Assembly (NCBI RefSeq): GCF_017562075.2
Contig: NC_054082.1
Location: forward strand, 62,520,322 to 62,584,321
Direction: 5' to 3'
DNA from: Anopheles merus
Taxonomy: Eukaryota; Arthropoda; Insecta; Diptera; Culicidae
DNA length: 64,000 nucleotides
In this document: positions 53,729 to 63,999 of the stretch, piece by piece
Layout of the letters: every line of letters begins with the position of its first letter
Numbering within the stretch: the first letter of the stretch is position 1
The notes under the pieces: generated by a model
What the model was told of the DNA's origin: nothing
Databases searched by the model: none
The model's input: the letters and a program-made list of their open reading frames with translations, nothing else
Translations under genes and position numbers: made by a program

Positions 53729-56700
53729 TCAAGGACCGCCATTTGCGTCCCTCGCCCGTCGTCTGGCCCGCCTGCGTCGCCTTGCCGTTGGTGGACGCTC
53801 AACATCCCATCTCGCCTGGAGAGTGGAGAAGATTGTCCTGGCGGCGGCGCGGACGGCCTCCCACGTATCGCTGCGGGCGCACATTACCGAGACAATGTTG
53901 TCCATTGTTACTCGGGAATGGCACCGCTGCTGCATCTCATTCCGGATCCGATCGAACCGTTGATAGTGGAACAGCACTTGTTCAACGTCTTCCACGGCGT
54001 CCCCACATTCAGGGCAGTTGGGCGAGCCATCCAGGATGCCTTCCTCGACGAAATAGGAGCGCAAGAACCCGTGCCCCGTGAGGAGCTGGGTGAGGAAAAA
54101 GTCGACTTCTCCATGCTTGCGGCTGACCCAGATATTAATGTCTGGGATCAGTCTCCTCGTCTTCAATCCTGGTGCTCCTGGTTGCCCTGCACCCGTTGTC
54201 CACTGGTCCTGCCAGCGCCTCATCGTTTCCTCCCGTTGCCGCTTCCGTATGTCCGATTGAACGCCACCGCTCGCTACCTTTTCGTCGTGGCAGCGGATAT
54301 CCTCCTGCATGAGGAGGACTAACGGGGTGGTGTTGGCGACAACGCAAGCGGCATCATAAGATACGGTCTGGAAGGCGCTGGCGACTCGGAGAACCCCCGG
54401 TCGATGCGCCCTTTGGACCGATTTGCGATGGGTCTCCTTGTCGAGGACCCATCGCCCCCAGGTGGCAACTCCGTATCGGATGATACTGTTGCCGACGTTT
54501 ACGAGCTGGCTCCTACTGCGGCTCTTAGGACCACGCTTATTCGGCATCAGGCAGGTCAAGGCATTCGTAATACGTGAAGCCTTATTGACCACCCTCTCCA
54601 GATGCCGGCTATGGTGCTGTTTGCGGCAGAGGTCCACTCCCAGGTATTTCAGCGTTTCCGTGTATTGGAACGAGTGACCGCCCGCTTGTAGCTCTGCGAG
54701 CTGCGGGACATGATGAGTACAAAAAATCATGAACCCGGTCTTTTGGCGGGCAAGTTCCAAACCGACTCCTTGCAACCACCGCTCGATCCTCTCCAGGTTA
54801 GCCGTTGCTAGCGCGCTGACCTGTTCCGTGGTCCTTCCCAAAAATGTGAAGGCCACGTCGTCAGCAAACCCGATGATGTCCGCTCGTAGTCCTTCGAGCG
54901 GCAAGCGGAGTAGGTCGTCATACATGACGTTCCACAGTGTTGGTCCTAGAACCGAACCCTGAGGAACGCCAGCAGATACAGTCCTCGACACTACTCCTTC
55001 ATCCGTATCGTAGTGGAGCGTTCGGCCAATAAAATAGTTCCGCAGCAACGCCTGCAAATAAGGCGGAGTGTTTTTACGCTGCAGAGCTTGGCCGATCGCT
55101 GTCCAGTTTGCCGAGTTGAAGGCATTCCGGACGTCCACCGTTACCACCGCACAGAGACGACCCCCCTTTCGCTTTTTGTCAAGAGCGATTTTCCCGTTAT
55201 CCATCACCCGAGTGATGGCATCCACGGTCGAACGCTCTTTACGGAAACCGTATTGGGCATCCAAAAGTCCCCCCGTCGACTCTAGGTGGGTTGTCAGCCT
55301 CCGCTGAATCAACCGCTCCAAAATTTTTCCCAGCACACTCAGTAAGCAAATGGGCCGGTATGACGAGGGCTCCCCAGGTGATTTCCCCGACTTGGTAAGC
55401 AGCACCAGTTGCTGCCGCTTCCATGCGTCGGGGAAAGTGCCTGCCTCCAGTAGCTGCTTATAGCTTTTGGCAAAAACGGCAGGAAAAGCCAGAATTGCCG
55501 CTGCTGCAGCCATATTTGGAATATTGTCGTCCCCTGGAGCTTTCTTGGGGTTGAGTGAGCGGGCAATCTCCTTCAACTCTTCCGCCAACTCCTCCTCCGA
55601 GACCGGATCCATCGGATTCCCACCTACTTCCGTCTCGGGCCACTCCATCGGGGGACGCTCGGGAAAGAGCTCATTCACGATTAACTGGAGCTTATTAGCA
55701 TCCCGTTCCATCGGAACCCGAGCTCCTTCCCACTGCTGTTTGCGGATTTGGTACGCGGGGCCAAAGCCGTGCGGTTCCAATTGTTCCGGCAGATCCTGCT
55801 TGTGTTGGTCCTTGCTGAGCTTGACGGCCCGTTCCAGGGCAGCGCGTGCGTCCGACTTCATTTGACGCCTTTCCTCGCGCTGCTCCTCGGTCCGGGCCCG
55901 GTTGAACCGCCGTTTCATTCCATGAAAATGGCTGCGCAACCGATCAATCTCGGACGTCCACCAATAAACTGGACGCCGGCCCTGTCGCCTTGGGGGTTGC
56001 CTAGGCATGGTGCCATCACAAGCCACCGTAATGGCCTGGGTCAGCTCCTCTGCCGTAGCAACATGCCCAAAAATGTCCTGGTCCCTCAGGATTTCAACGA
56101 ACAAATTCTTGTCGAAGAATCTTGTGGACCATCTTCCCCCATTCACTGCTGAGTGTCCCACGTTATTGGCGCGCTGTCTCGGAGCCCTGCCGACCACAAA
56201 CTTAATAGTATTGTGGTCACTTGGGGTTTCGTCACAAACGCGCCAATTATTTTCCCCTACCAAAGAGGGGCTGCAAAACGACACGTCCACTATGGAGTTG
56301 CGGCCATTTGCCCCAATCCAAGTGCTCTGGTTGCCCTGGTTTAGGAGAACCAATCCCAAAGCGGCCGCCGCGTCCATCACAACTCCCCCCTAGATACCCT
56401 TTCCCCATCGTTTGGCCTCCGCTCCATCCTCCATGCACCTGACCAGGCGTTTACGTCACCCCCGATCACGGTGTCCCGATTCCGTGGGAGTACAGACACA
56501 ATTTCGGTCCATTTGCGTTTGTACTCTTCGACAGTCAAATCGGAACCCACGGGTGGTAGGTAAACGGAGCAGAAAACAATTCCTCGCATCTCGACCACAA
56601 CGAAGTCCTCGCGTTGGTTGTCAATGATGCGCTGAAAAGGATAATCCCCAACTGATACCACTGCAACCCGGCCAGTGGTATCGGTAACCCAATTGCTGTT

Positions 56701-56826
56701 ATTACTCGGCACCCAATAGGGGTCCTAGAGAATCAGAATATCACAACCCTCGGCACGAGCACTTTGCAAAAGCAAGTCTTGTGCCATTTGGTCATGATTG
56801 AGGTTCTGTTGGAACACTCTAATCAT
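53729..56826 (-). pseudogene. R1-like ORF2: endonuclease, reverse transcriptase, C-terminal zinc finger
   Basis: ORF2 starts at the ATG at 56826, overlapping the ORF1 stop (ATGATTAG). The endonuclease (RVFQQNLNHDQMAQ, FCSVYLPPVGSD, VIGGDVNAWSGAW) has a stop near 56725 and a one-base shift in a run of six G (plus strand C run 56385-56390). The remainder is an open 883-codon frame: DVSFCSPSL, PSDHNTIKFVV, a basic linker, and RT with NPKKAPGDDNIPN, SYRPICLLSVLGKILERLI, YGFRKERSTVDAI, VDVRNAFNSANW, SAGVPQGSVLGPTLWN and IGFADDVAFTFLG. The C-terminal CPECGDAVEDVEQVLFHYQRF is the CCHC-type finger of R1-group ORF2. Reading without those two lesions it is complete. Confidence 0.85.
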
Positions 56827-57067
56827 GACTGGGCTGTGGGGTTACCTTTTCAAAGTAGCGGCAACTGCGCTGGCCCAGCGAGTGCCCGATTGCATCCGGG
56901 CCCTGGCATCCCAAGCACTTCCGCTCCCTAGTGCACGGTCCCTCGTGCTTGTCTTCTGCGCAACGGTGGCATTTGCTACTACGGTCCTTGCCGCGGCAGC
57001 GGGCAGCAGTATGCCCGTATTCGTAGCACCGGTAGCATTGCCGCTGGCGTTCCAATAGCCGCAGCAA
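56819..57067 (-). pseudogene. R1-like ORF1, C-terminal zinc knuckles
   Basis: CYRCYEYGHTAARC, CHRCAEDKHEGPC and CLGCQGPDAIGHS form three CCHC-type knuckles in a row, typical of the gag-like ORF1 of R1/I-group elements, ending PQPSHD at the TAG 56819-56821. Nothing recognisable lies upstream, so the ORF is 5'-truncated. Confidence 0.8.
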
Positions 57068-57080
57068 GGGAAGGAATTTG

Positions 57081-57449
57081 GATTGTTATTTGACAAGGAA
57101 TAAAGCTTAATAAATTGAAAAATAAGATAATTTTATTTAAAAAGCTGTCGGTCTATTTATTGTCAATGTCAGGTGTAAAAAAAGTTGTCAGATTTGTTTA
57201 ATTGTCAAATGAAATGACGTTATATGTCCAAAGTGCTGATGTAAATCGAACCAGACGGTTTAATTAGATATGGAGATAATAAAGATCGGCAAGGTAATAA
57301 TAACTAATTTGAATTGAATATTAGTTCTATGTGGATATTTGAAAATGTTTCAACTGTTGTGATGATTATTCAGGAAGTAAGGAATTCAGTTTATAAATTG
57401 CTAATATCAATCGAATGATATTGAATATTAATAGTGTAAATAAGTTAAT
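57081..57449. other. AT-rich segment between the R1-like 5' end and RTE-like element B
   Basis: About 370 bp of AT-rich sequence with no coding signal and unlike either neighbour. Origin unknown. Confidence 0.4.
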
Positions 57450-58018
57450 TATTGTGAATCCTGGCGCAGACCCTTGGTGGTAGCAAAAGGTCCTGAGAGT
57501 TTTCCATCCACCCTCACCTGGCAAGTGACGTTGGTCATAGTCATTCTAACTAGCCTTATCAGTTTGGCCGGGATTCCAAATGAGCTCATAGCGTCGTACA
57601 GTTTTACCCTGGCTATGCTATCGTATGCGGCTTTGAAGTCTATGAAGAGATGGTATGTGTTGTTTCTGTATTCAGCAATCTTCTCCAAGATCTGCCGCAT
57701 GGTGAAGATCTGATCAGTGATTGATTTTCCGTTTCGGAATCCTCTTTGATAGTTTCCTACTATCTCTTCGACGTGCGGGACAAGGCGATCCTGAAGGATC
57801 AGGGAGAATATTTTATAGGCGGTATTCAACACCGTAATACCCCTGTAGTTGTTGCAGTCCAACCTGTCTCCCTTCTTGTATACGGGGTAGATGATGCCGA
57901 GATTCCAATCACAAGGCATCGATTCGCTATCCCACACTTCAGTAACAATTTGATGAATCTCGTTTTCTAGTCGTGCACCTCCATTCTTGGATGATCTTAG
58001 AGACCAGTTCAGCTGCAA
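57450..58018 (-). pseudogene. RTE-like element B reverse transcriptase, N-terminal blocks
   Basis: ENEIHQIVTEVWDSESMPCDW, IIYPVYKKGDRLDCNNYRGI, VLNTAYKIFSLILQDRL, YQRGFRNGKSITDQIFTMRQ, YHLFIDFKAAYDSIAR and MTNVTCQVRVDGKLSGPF, ending at the start of GLRQ. This is the RT fingers/palm up to just before the YADD half located at 52403-53338. It is separated from the endonuclease frame by a frame change near 58040. Confidence 0.85.
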
Positions 58019-58048
58019 TTCCGTCGGTTCCGGGTGCCTTGTTATTTT

Positions 58049-59445
58049 TCAGCCGACGGAAAGCCTTTCGTGTTTTTTTATGCTAGGTGGCCGTAGCACG
58101 ACATTATCGGCTAGTGGCGCTTCTAGCTGTTCGTTAAACTGGTCTTTGAGTAATTCATCAAAGTACTGAGCCCACCGCGAAAGGACCTCTGGCTGGTTAC
58201 TAACCAGATCTCCATCCTTGTTGCGACAGCAGGTTACTTTAGGTACAACGTTGTTTCGGTGACCTGCTATCGCTTGGTAAAACTTTCGTGTCGGTCCGTA
58301 CGCCTCTCTGGTTTGCTCGAGTTCCCGCATGTTTTGCTCTTCCAAAGTATGCTTCTTGGAGCGGTGAACTCTTTTCTCTTCGCGTCTGAGCCGTGAATAT
58401 TCCTCTGCGCATGCCCGCGTTCTATGCCGTTGTTGCATTGCTCGGTATGCAGTATTCTTACGTTCGGTCACTTGTCTGCATTCATCGTCGAACCAGCCAG
58501 ATTTGGTGTTGCCACGACGTGGTGAGAGTATATTTCTTGCACAGTTTATTATTTTTGTTTTTAGAGCGTTCCACCTCTCGCTCGTAGTTTCATGTCTGTT
58601 TCCTGGTAGTAGAGACTCGTCTAAAGCGGCTTTGAATTCCTGTTGGACAGTAATGTCCCTTAGAGAGTCCGTGTTGAGCCGAGGCTGCGTGTTTTCTCCA
58701 CCCCCATTGTCGCGGGGGCGGGCGATTCTACAACGTATCACTAAGCCAACCAAGTAGTGATCGGAATCGATATTGGCTCCTCGATATGTTCTGACATTTA
58801 ACAGACTTGACTGTCGTCGGCGGCTTATTAACACGTGGTCGATCTGGTTGAAGAATTCCGGGTGCGCCCACGTCATTTTGTGGATGTCCCTCCGCGCAAA
58901 TTTGGTACTTCCTACAACCAGATTGTTCGCTGCGGCGAACTGGACCAATCTACTACCATTATCGTTACTGTGCTCATGCAGACTGTGACAGCCAGTGTAT
59001 TGGCGGTACATTGGCTCCTTACCGACTTTTGCGTTGAAGTCCCCCAGGATGATTTTGAGGTCATGCCTGGGGCACGCATCTACGATTCTAGCGAGGCGGT
59101 CGTAAAAAAGGTCCTTCTCTTCTTCCTCTTTATCTTCGGTAGGGGCGTGGACGTTTATGAGGCTTATATTGAAGAATTTGCCTCGCATGCGTAGGGTGCA
59201 TAGCCTATCGTTTATAGAATTGAAATCCATGATTACGGGTTTCAACCGGGGACCTACGGCGAAACCCGTTCCGAGCACGCGGTGGCGGTCGTGGCAGCTG
59301 TAGTAAATGTCTTAGCAATGCTTACCACGCCTGTTCTGCACACCGTTCCCTAGCCACCGAATCTCTTGTAGAGCTACGAGGTCCATGCTCAGTGTGGCTA
59401 GGGCGTCATCAAGTTTTTTCAAGGCTCCGGCTTCGCTTAGAGTCG
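58049..59445 (-). pseudogene. RTE-like element B endonuclease and linker
   Basis: The frame begins in MDLVALQEIRWLGNG (catalytic Glu) near 59390, has a stop near 59310, then 409 open codons: GTGFAVGPRLKP, ISLINVHAPTEDKEEEEKD, LKIILGDFNAKVGKE, TWAHPEFFNQIDHVLISRR and GANIDSDHYLVG (the DHxL end of the endonuclease). A basic linker (SRLRREEKRVHRSKKHTLE) and VTCCRNKDGDLVSNQPEVL follow. This is the AP endonuclease of RTE/JAM-type elements, annotated in many genomes as craniofacial development protein 2-like. Confidence 0.87.
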
Positions 59446-59450
59446 CTTAG

Positions 59451-59850
59451 AGTTAGAGTAAAGGAATAATAGACTTGTTTAAAACTGTAGGAAGTACTGA
59501 ACTATCCAAAGTACGGGACCGTGAAGTTGCAGATTTCTTCATACTTAAATTGAGATACGCTACATACTGTCTAAGCCGGCAGGAATGCAACCAAACAAAT
59601 AGTTGATTTAAGAATCTTTAAGTTTAATTGAGGTTTAAAAGCTTTTGACTTAAAACTTCATTGACTTTCGCCTCTTAATTCATGTGATATCTTAGAACTC
59701 TTATATACAATACAATGCAGTACAAAATAAATGAAATCGATATTTTGTTAACAAGTTACAATGGTTTTTATTATTCACTCATCAAGTTATTTTGTATTGG
59801 TCATTAAGTGTATTTAATAATGGAAATAATACCATATCTCCTTCAGCTTC
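59451..59850. other. AT-rich stretch without recognised features
   Basis: No domain or repeat recognised. It lies between RTE-like element B and the transposase-derived ORF. Confidence 0.35.
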
Positions 59851-60507
59851 TTATATAGTTCTAGCAAATTTAAGTTTGACATCAGGGCATTCTAATACAA
59901 CCTCGTCATTTTTCAAATCATCTTTATAAACAGAGTATATATGTAGCTTCGTGGAAGAAATGTGCTCGTCAAAATATTCGAAAATACGAGGAAACATTTT
60001 TCCAAATATCATCAACTTGTCCTCCTCTTGTCTTACTGTAACAAATTTGAAAATTACGTTTTTGGTGGTCATAAACATATCGTTGACATCATCATTTCGC
60101 AGCTTTAAATTTTTCCTTACATTCATAGTAATAGTTTGCCCTCTTTGCGTATAAAACGGCTGACGAAATGGTTGATCGTTTTGTTGAGCTCCTGTAAAAT
60201 TTTCAATTTCCGATATTCTACGAATTTCCTGTTCTAAACATCTACAATTAGTTCTAATGAGCCTGTTTTTTATATTTCCTAGCTTGCGTTCATATGCATA
60301 TGTTGAGTGATAGTCAACAGGACCAAACCGCTCTACTTCTTCTTCGAGGAGGATTAGACTATGTACATTGGACGTAACAGCTTTTTTATGATATACATCG
60401 GCAAATGTTTCTACAAAAGTTTTTAGCATAGTACCAGCAGCTTTCCAGTTTTCTTTATGTTCGGTTGATGAAAGTATCGTTATAGCACAGAAATGAAGCA
60501 TAAAATG
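59851..60507 (-). pseudogene. C-terminal part of a transposase-derived protein (insect transposase-domain family)
   Basis: Open frame KHFMLHFCAITILSS at the start, then MLKTFVETFADVYHKKAVTSN, VHSLILLEEEVERFGPVDYHS, YAYERKLGNIKNRLI and LEQEIRRISEIEN, with a further ~100 residues to the stop at 59851. This resembles the conserved block HFxxLHxAIxIL...YG...NVHxLxHLxxDVxxFGxLDxxSAFxFEN found in insect transposase-domain proteins (DUF4218-like). In-frame upstream TAG (or an acceptor AG) at about 60518 ends the readable part, immediately next to the gypsy B LTR. Either a remnant of a DNA transposon or the last exon of a domesticated gene; the sequence alone does not decide. Confidence 0.5.
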
Positions 60508-60782
60508 CTTATATTCCTACTCACTCAACAATCCTTCCAATACTACGGGAGCCGCGTAATGGAGAAACGTTTTGCAATCTGATCCTTTCTAATAAATTCG
60601 ACACAAGCCGGAATTTTGGTAGTTCTTGTTTAGTTCTATTTCGTCTCAAGCGTTGTTCCCGAATCATCGTTCAGTGGCCAAACGTCACATGAATCGCGCC
60701 CCGCATTGGAGTGCCATAAGCCCCCTATACACTGTTGCGCATATCTGTCATAACCCTTGTGACAAGATGATGGAATGTGACA
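60508..60782 (-). repeat. Ty3/gypsy-like element B, 3' LTR (left boundary uncertain)
   Basis: On the minus strand a TGTCACATTCC start at 60782 follows a purine-rich tract (CCAGGGAGA, 60783-60792) just after the pol stop, the normal place for a 3' LTR. Where the LTR ends is not clear because the 5' LTR lies outside the window. Confidence 0.5.
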
Positions 60783-60792
60783 TCTCCCTGGT

Positions 60793-63700
60793 TTAAGACA
60801 GCACGTAGGGCTGGAATCGCGCTGGTAGGCGAATTGTGCGACCATGTGATGACCGTTGTCGTACTGGAATCTGACTCGGTGCCGGTTGAGCTGCCGTAAC
60901 CCCTGTTGCCGGTCGTTGGGAAGTAGCCTCCGAATCAGCTTGAGTGTCAGGGCCTCGATCCAGTTTGGGAAGGTTGAACTCATCGAGTAGAACATCCAGT
61001 GATAGTTGATCTTGACGTCCTTCATCGATATCACCTTCGTCTGATGTAGATTCGTGTCGAGCTCGAAGTTGGTTTAGGTGCGATCTGATGAGTATTCCTT
61101 TTTGATCTAAAAATACATTGTAATTAACTGTACCAACCCGTTCAATTACTCGACCCGATTCCCAATGCCAGGAGTTCCCCTTGTATACTTTTGTGTATAC
61201 ATTGTCGTTGGGACAAAATTGTCGCTTCTGCTTGTTGTGCTGCGGTTTGTCTGTTTCAGGACTCTTGTAAGGACGCAGTAGGTCGAGTGTAGTCCGCATG
61301 TTCCAAGAAAACATCATTTCACTTGGTGTTCTTTGTCCTATTGTAGCGTTTGGTGTCGACCGATACGATGCCAAGAATGTGTCCAATGTTTCCTGCATAG
61401 GCTCTCCCTTGTTAATTTTCTTTAGGGCTCTCTTCATGGTGTCTACAAACCGTTCCACTTGTCCATTGGATTGTGGATGATAGGGAGCGGTTCGTATGTG
61501 AATGATGCCGTTGGACTTGCAGAAATTATTGAATTCATCTCCCGTGAATGCCCTCGCATTGTCGGAGACAATCACATTCGGTAATCCAAACCGCGCAAAG
61601 CAGCCTCTAAGGAATTGTATTGTGACCGTCGCTGTTGTGGTTGATGTTGCGAAGATTTCTGGCCAACGAGAATAAGCATCAACTACGAGGAAAAAGTATT
61701 GACCTTGAAATGGTCCAGCATAGTCTATATGGACCCTTTGCCACGGACCAGTTGGTGTTGGCCAAGACTCTGGTGGAGCGTGCGGTGGAGATTTTGAAGC
61801 TGATGCACAACTCTTACACTGTTTTACTTCATCCTCAATCTGCTTGTCAATGTTGGGCCAGTAAACAATACTTCTTGCGAGACTTTTCATTCTTACAATG
61901 CCTGGATGCCCTTGATGTAGCATTTTCAGAACACGCTTTTGGAAGACTGATGGTATGACCACGCGTTCTCCAAACAGAATGCATCCTTGAGTTAGAGTCA
62001 GCCCTTCTTTGGGTTGATAGAAAGATGAATCTCCTGGATGTTCGCATTCTTTTGCGCTAGTTGGCCAACCATTGAGTATGTATTCAATGATACGGTTTAA
62101 CATTTCATCGTGTTGTGTGGCTTTAGCGATCATATTTGATGTGATTGGCATTTTGTCGGCCGAATCTTGCAGAACAGCTGTCATCTCCTCTTCCAATTGC
62201 ACTGATGCAATTATGTACTCCTCTTCTACCTTGTTTGCTGTATTGATGAGTCTGGAGAGGAAATCAGCATAGCCAAATTTTGTTGTTGAAGTGTATCGCA
62301 GTTCGAAATCATAACACATTAGTGTTAATCCAAACCGCGGCAATCTGTTCGATGTGTGTGTTGGGATGCCTTTATGCGAGCCGAAAATGCGAGGTAGCGG
62401 TTGGTGATCTGTTTCCAACACAAACCGTCTGCCAAGAATCATGCGGTGAAATTTAGTCACTGCATAAACCAGAGCCAATGCTTCTTTGTCAATTTGACCA
62501 TATTTTTGTTCCGCTGGTGTTAATGATCGTGATGCGTGCTGAATGATCTTTTCACTGTTGTCAGGGAACCTGTGTCTAATTGTAGCACCGATACCACTGT
62601 TGGATGCGTCTGCGGCTACAATTATTTCTAGCTCTGGATTGAAGTGTGTAAGCATAAGGTCTGACTGTAGAAGCTCTTTGAATCGATCAAACGATTTTTG
62701 GCAGTTGTCGTTCCAGTTCCATGCTACATTTTGTTTCAGCAGTTCATCTAGTGGTTTGCGCAATGTGTGCATTTCCCGAATGAATCTTGCATAGTAATTC
62801 ACTGCTCCTAGAAATGATTGTAGCTCTGATATATTCTTCGGAACTGGCATCTTTGCTATGGATGCTACTTTCTCCGGATCTGTAGACACACCTTTCCCGC
62901 TGATAATATGGCCTAGGTATTTGACTTGTGTCATTCGAAATTTGCATTTCTCTGCCTTCAATTTGAACCCGTACTCTTGGATTTTTGTTAGTGTTTGTTC
63001 CAAGTTTCTGTCATGCTCTATACGTGTTCGTCCAAATACCAAAATATCATCAAGGAAGGATTGGGCACCTTCTAAGTCGCTGAGCATGTTGTCAACTACC
63101 TTTTGGAAGGCCCCTGGAGCTGATTTTACGCCTGGTGGGAGACGCTTGTACTTGAACAGTCCTTTGTGTGTGTTTATTGTGAGGACTTTTTGTGATTGTT
63201 CTTCCACCTCGATCTGCAAATAGGCGTCGGATAAGTCAATTGTACTGAAATATTGACTTCCTGCTAGTTTAGCAATGATCTCATCTGGTGTGGGTAGCGG
63301 ATATTTGTTTGCTTCTAGCCTTTCATTCAACCCTGTCGAATAGTCTGCACTTATGCGTACTACAGGATCGCCGTCAGCATCTGTTTGAGCCTTTCGCACA
63401 ACCACGATTGGTGCAGCCCAGTCTGAATATTCGATTAGCTCGATTACATTCAAACGTTGAAGTCTTAGCAACTCCTTCTCTACCAGTCTTTGTGAGTGAT
63501 ACGGAACTGGTCGCTTGGGTTTGAAAACAGGAGTCGCTCCGTCTACCAAAAACAGTTTCACCTTTGTTTTGATGCTTCGTCCCAATCCATCTTCAAATAA
63601 AGTTGGAAATTTTCCTACCAGGTTGTTAATGGTGGTAGTTTCTGATGGTCCGGTAACTTGTTTACAATATTCATTGATTGGAATATCAAATAGACCGAAC

Positions 63701-63999
63701 GCTTCCATTAGTTCGCTACCTAATACATTGAATCCAACCACCGGCGTTACGTAACATGTACCGGTTACCGTTATGTCTCGAAAAGAGATATCGCAGGAAA
63801 ATTCGAGAAGTATGTCTCGAAAAGAGATATCGCAGGACACTAAGGGGAGAGATTTACCTGAGGCGGTTTTGACTTGCAATGCCGTTGCATGTATTTCGGG
63901 GTTGCCAAGAAGGGTTAGTGTGTCCTTTGATACAATTGTGTAATCTGAACCACAATCTAGCTGCAGTTCGATACTATTGTTGTTGATGTGAACTTCCAC
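60793..63999 (-). CDS. Ty3/gypsy-like element B pol polyprotein (open, runs off right edge)
   Basis: 1068 codons without a stop from the right edge to TAA 60793-60795. Domains in order: retropepsin LQLDCGSDYTIVS (Asp-Cys-Gly where DSG/DTG is usual); RT with YPLPTPDEIIAKLAGSQYFS, TIDLSDAYLQIEV, KRLPPGVKSAPGAFQ and the catalytic SFLDDILVFG; RNase H with VAADASNSGIGA and IDKEALALVYAV; the HHCC finger HQGHPGIVRMKSLAR...CKSCA; integrase core HIDYAGPFQG, VSDNARAFT, TAPYHPQSNGQVERFVDTMK; and a C-terminal tail. It resembles K02A2.6-like (Mag-lineage) polyproteins. It looks capable of activity as far as visible. A 39 bp tandem duplication adds 13 residues after the protease core (63772-63837). Confidence 0.92.
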   Translation of the reverse strand: MEVHINNNSIELQLDCGSDYTIVSKDTLTLLGNPEIHATALQVKTASGKSLPLVSCDISFRDILLEFSCDISFRDITVTGTCYVTPVVGFNVLGSELMEAFGLFDIPINEYCKQVTGPSETTTINNLVGKFPTLFEDGLGRSIKTKVKLFLVDGATPVFKPKRPVPYHSQRLVEKELLRLQRLNVIELIEYSDWAAPIVVVRKAQTDADGDPVVRISADYSTGLNERLEANKYPLPTPDEIIAKLAGSQYFSTIDLSDAYLQIEVEEQSQKVLTINTHKGLFKYKRLPPGVKSAPGAFQKVVDNMLSDLEGAQSFLDDILVFGRTRIEHDRNLEQTLTKIQEYGFKLKAEKCKFRMTQVKYLGHIISGKGVSTDPEKVASIAKMPVPKNISELQSFLGAVNYYARFIREMHTLRKPLDELLKQNVAWNWNDNCQKSFDRFKELLQSDLMLTHFNPELEIIVAADASNSGIGATIRHRFPDNSEKIIQHASRSLTPAEQKYGQIDKEALALVYAVTKFHRMILGRRFVLETDHQPLPRIFGSHKGIPTHTSNRLPRFGLTLMCYDFELRYTSTTKFGYADFLSRLINTANKVEEEYIIASVQLEEEMTAVLQDSADKMPITSNMIAKATQHDEMLNRIIEYILNGWPTSAKECEHPGDSSFYQPKEGLTLTQGCILFGERVVIPSVFQKRVLKMLHQGHPGIVRMKSLARSIVYWPNIDKQIEDEVKQCKSCASASKSPPHAPPESWPTPTGPWQRVHIDYAGPFQGQYFFLVVDAYSRWPEIFATSTTTATVTIQFLRGCFARFGLPNVIVSDNARAFTGDEFNNFCKSNGIIHIRTAPYHPQSNGQVERFVDTMKRALKKINKGEPMQETLDTFLASYRSTPNATIGQRTPSEMMFSWNMRTTLDLLRPYKSPETDKPQHNKQKRQFCPNDNVYTKVYKGNSWHWESGRVIERVGTVNYNVFLDQKGILIRSHLNQLRARHESTSDEGDIDEGRQDQLSLDVLLDEFNLPKLDRGPDTQADSEATSQRPATGVTAAQPAPSQIPVRQRSSHGRTIRLPARFQPYVLS
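63772..63849 (-). repeat. 39 bp in-frame tandem duplication in gypsy B protease region
   Basis: TATGTCTCGAAAAGAGATAT and the following bases occur at 63772 and again at 63811, exactly 39 bp apart, giving CDISFRDI twice in the protein. Confidence 0.85.

Larger units (their letters stand above)
53339..57080 (-). mobile_element. R1-like non-LTR element inserted in RTE-like element B
   Basis: From right to left: C-terminal zinc knuckles of ORF1, overlapping ORF2 (endonuclease, RT, C-terminal zinc-finger region) and a ~390 bp 3' region with a long homopurine tract (plus strand 53567-53671). The 5' part of ORF1 is missing. The two flanks are halves of one RTE-like element. Confidence 0.75.
57450..59450 (-). 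mobile_element. RTE-like element B, 5' part (endonuclease and RT N-terminal half)
   Basis: Contains the endonuclease/linker frame 58049-59278 and the RT frame 57449-58018 (minus strand). It resumes with CCTGGCGCAGACCC, the sequence expected just upstream of piece 52403-53338. The RTE 5' end lies near 59450. Confidence 0.82.

Noticed and set aside
53696..56442. Several plus-strand frames opposite the R1-like ORF2
   Set aside because: Shadow frames of the minus-strand ORF; none shows a domain.
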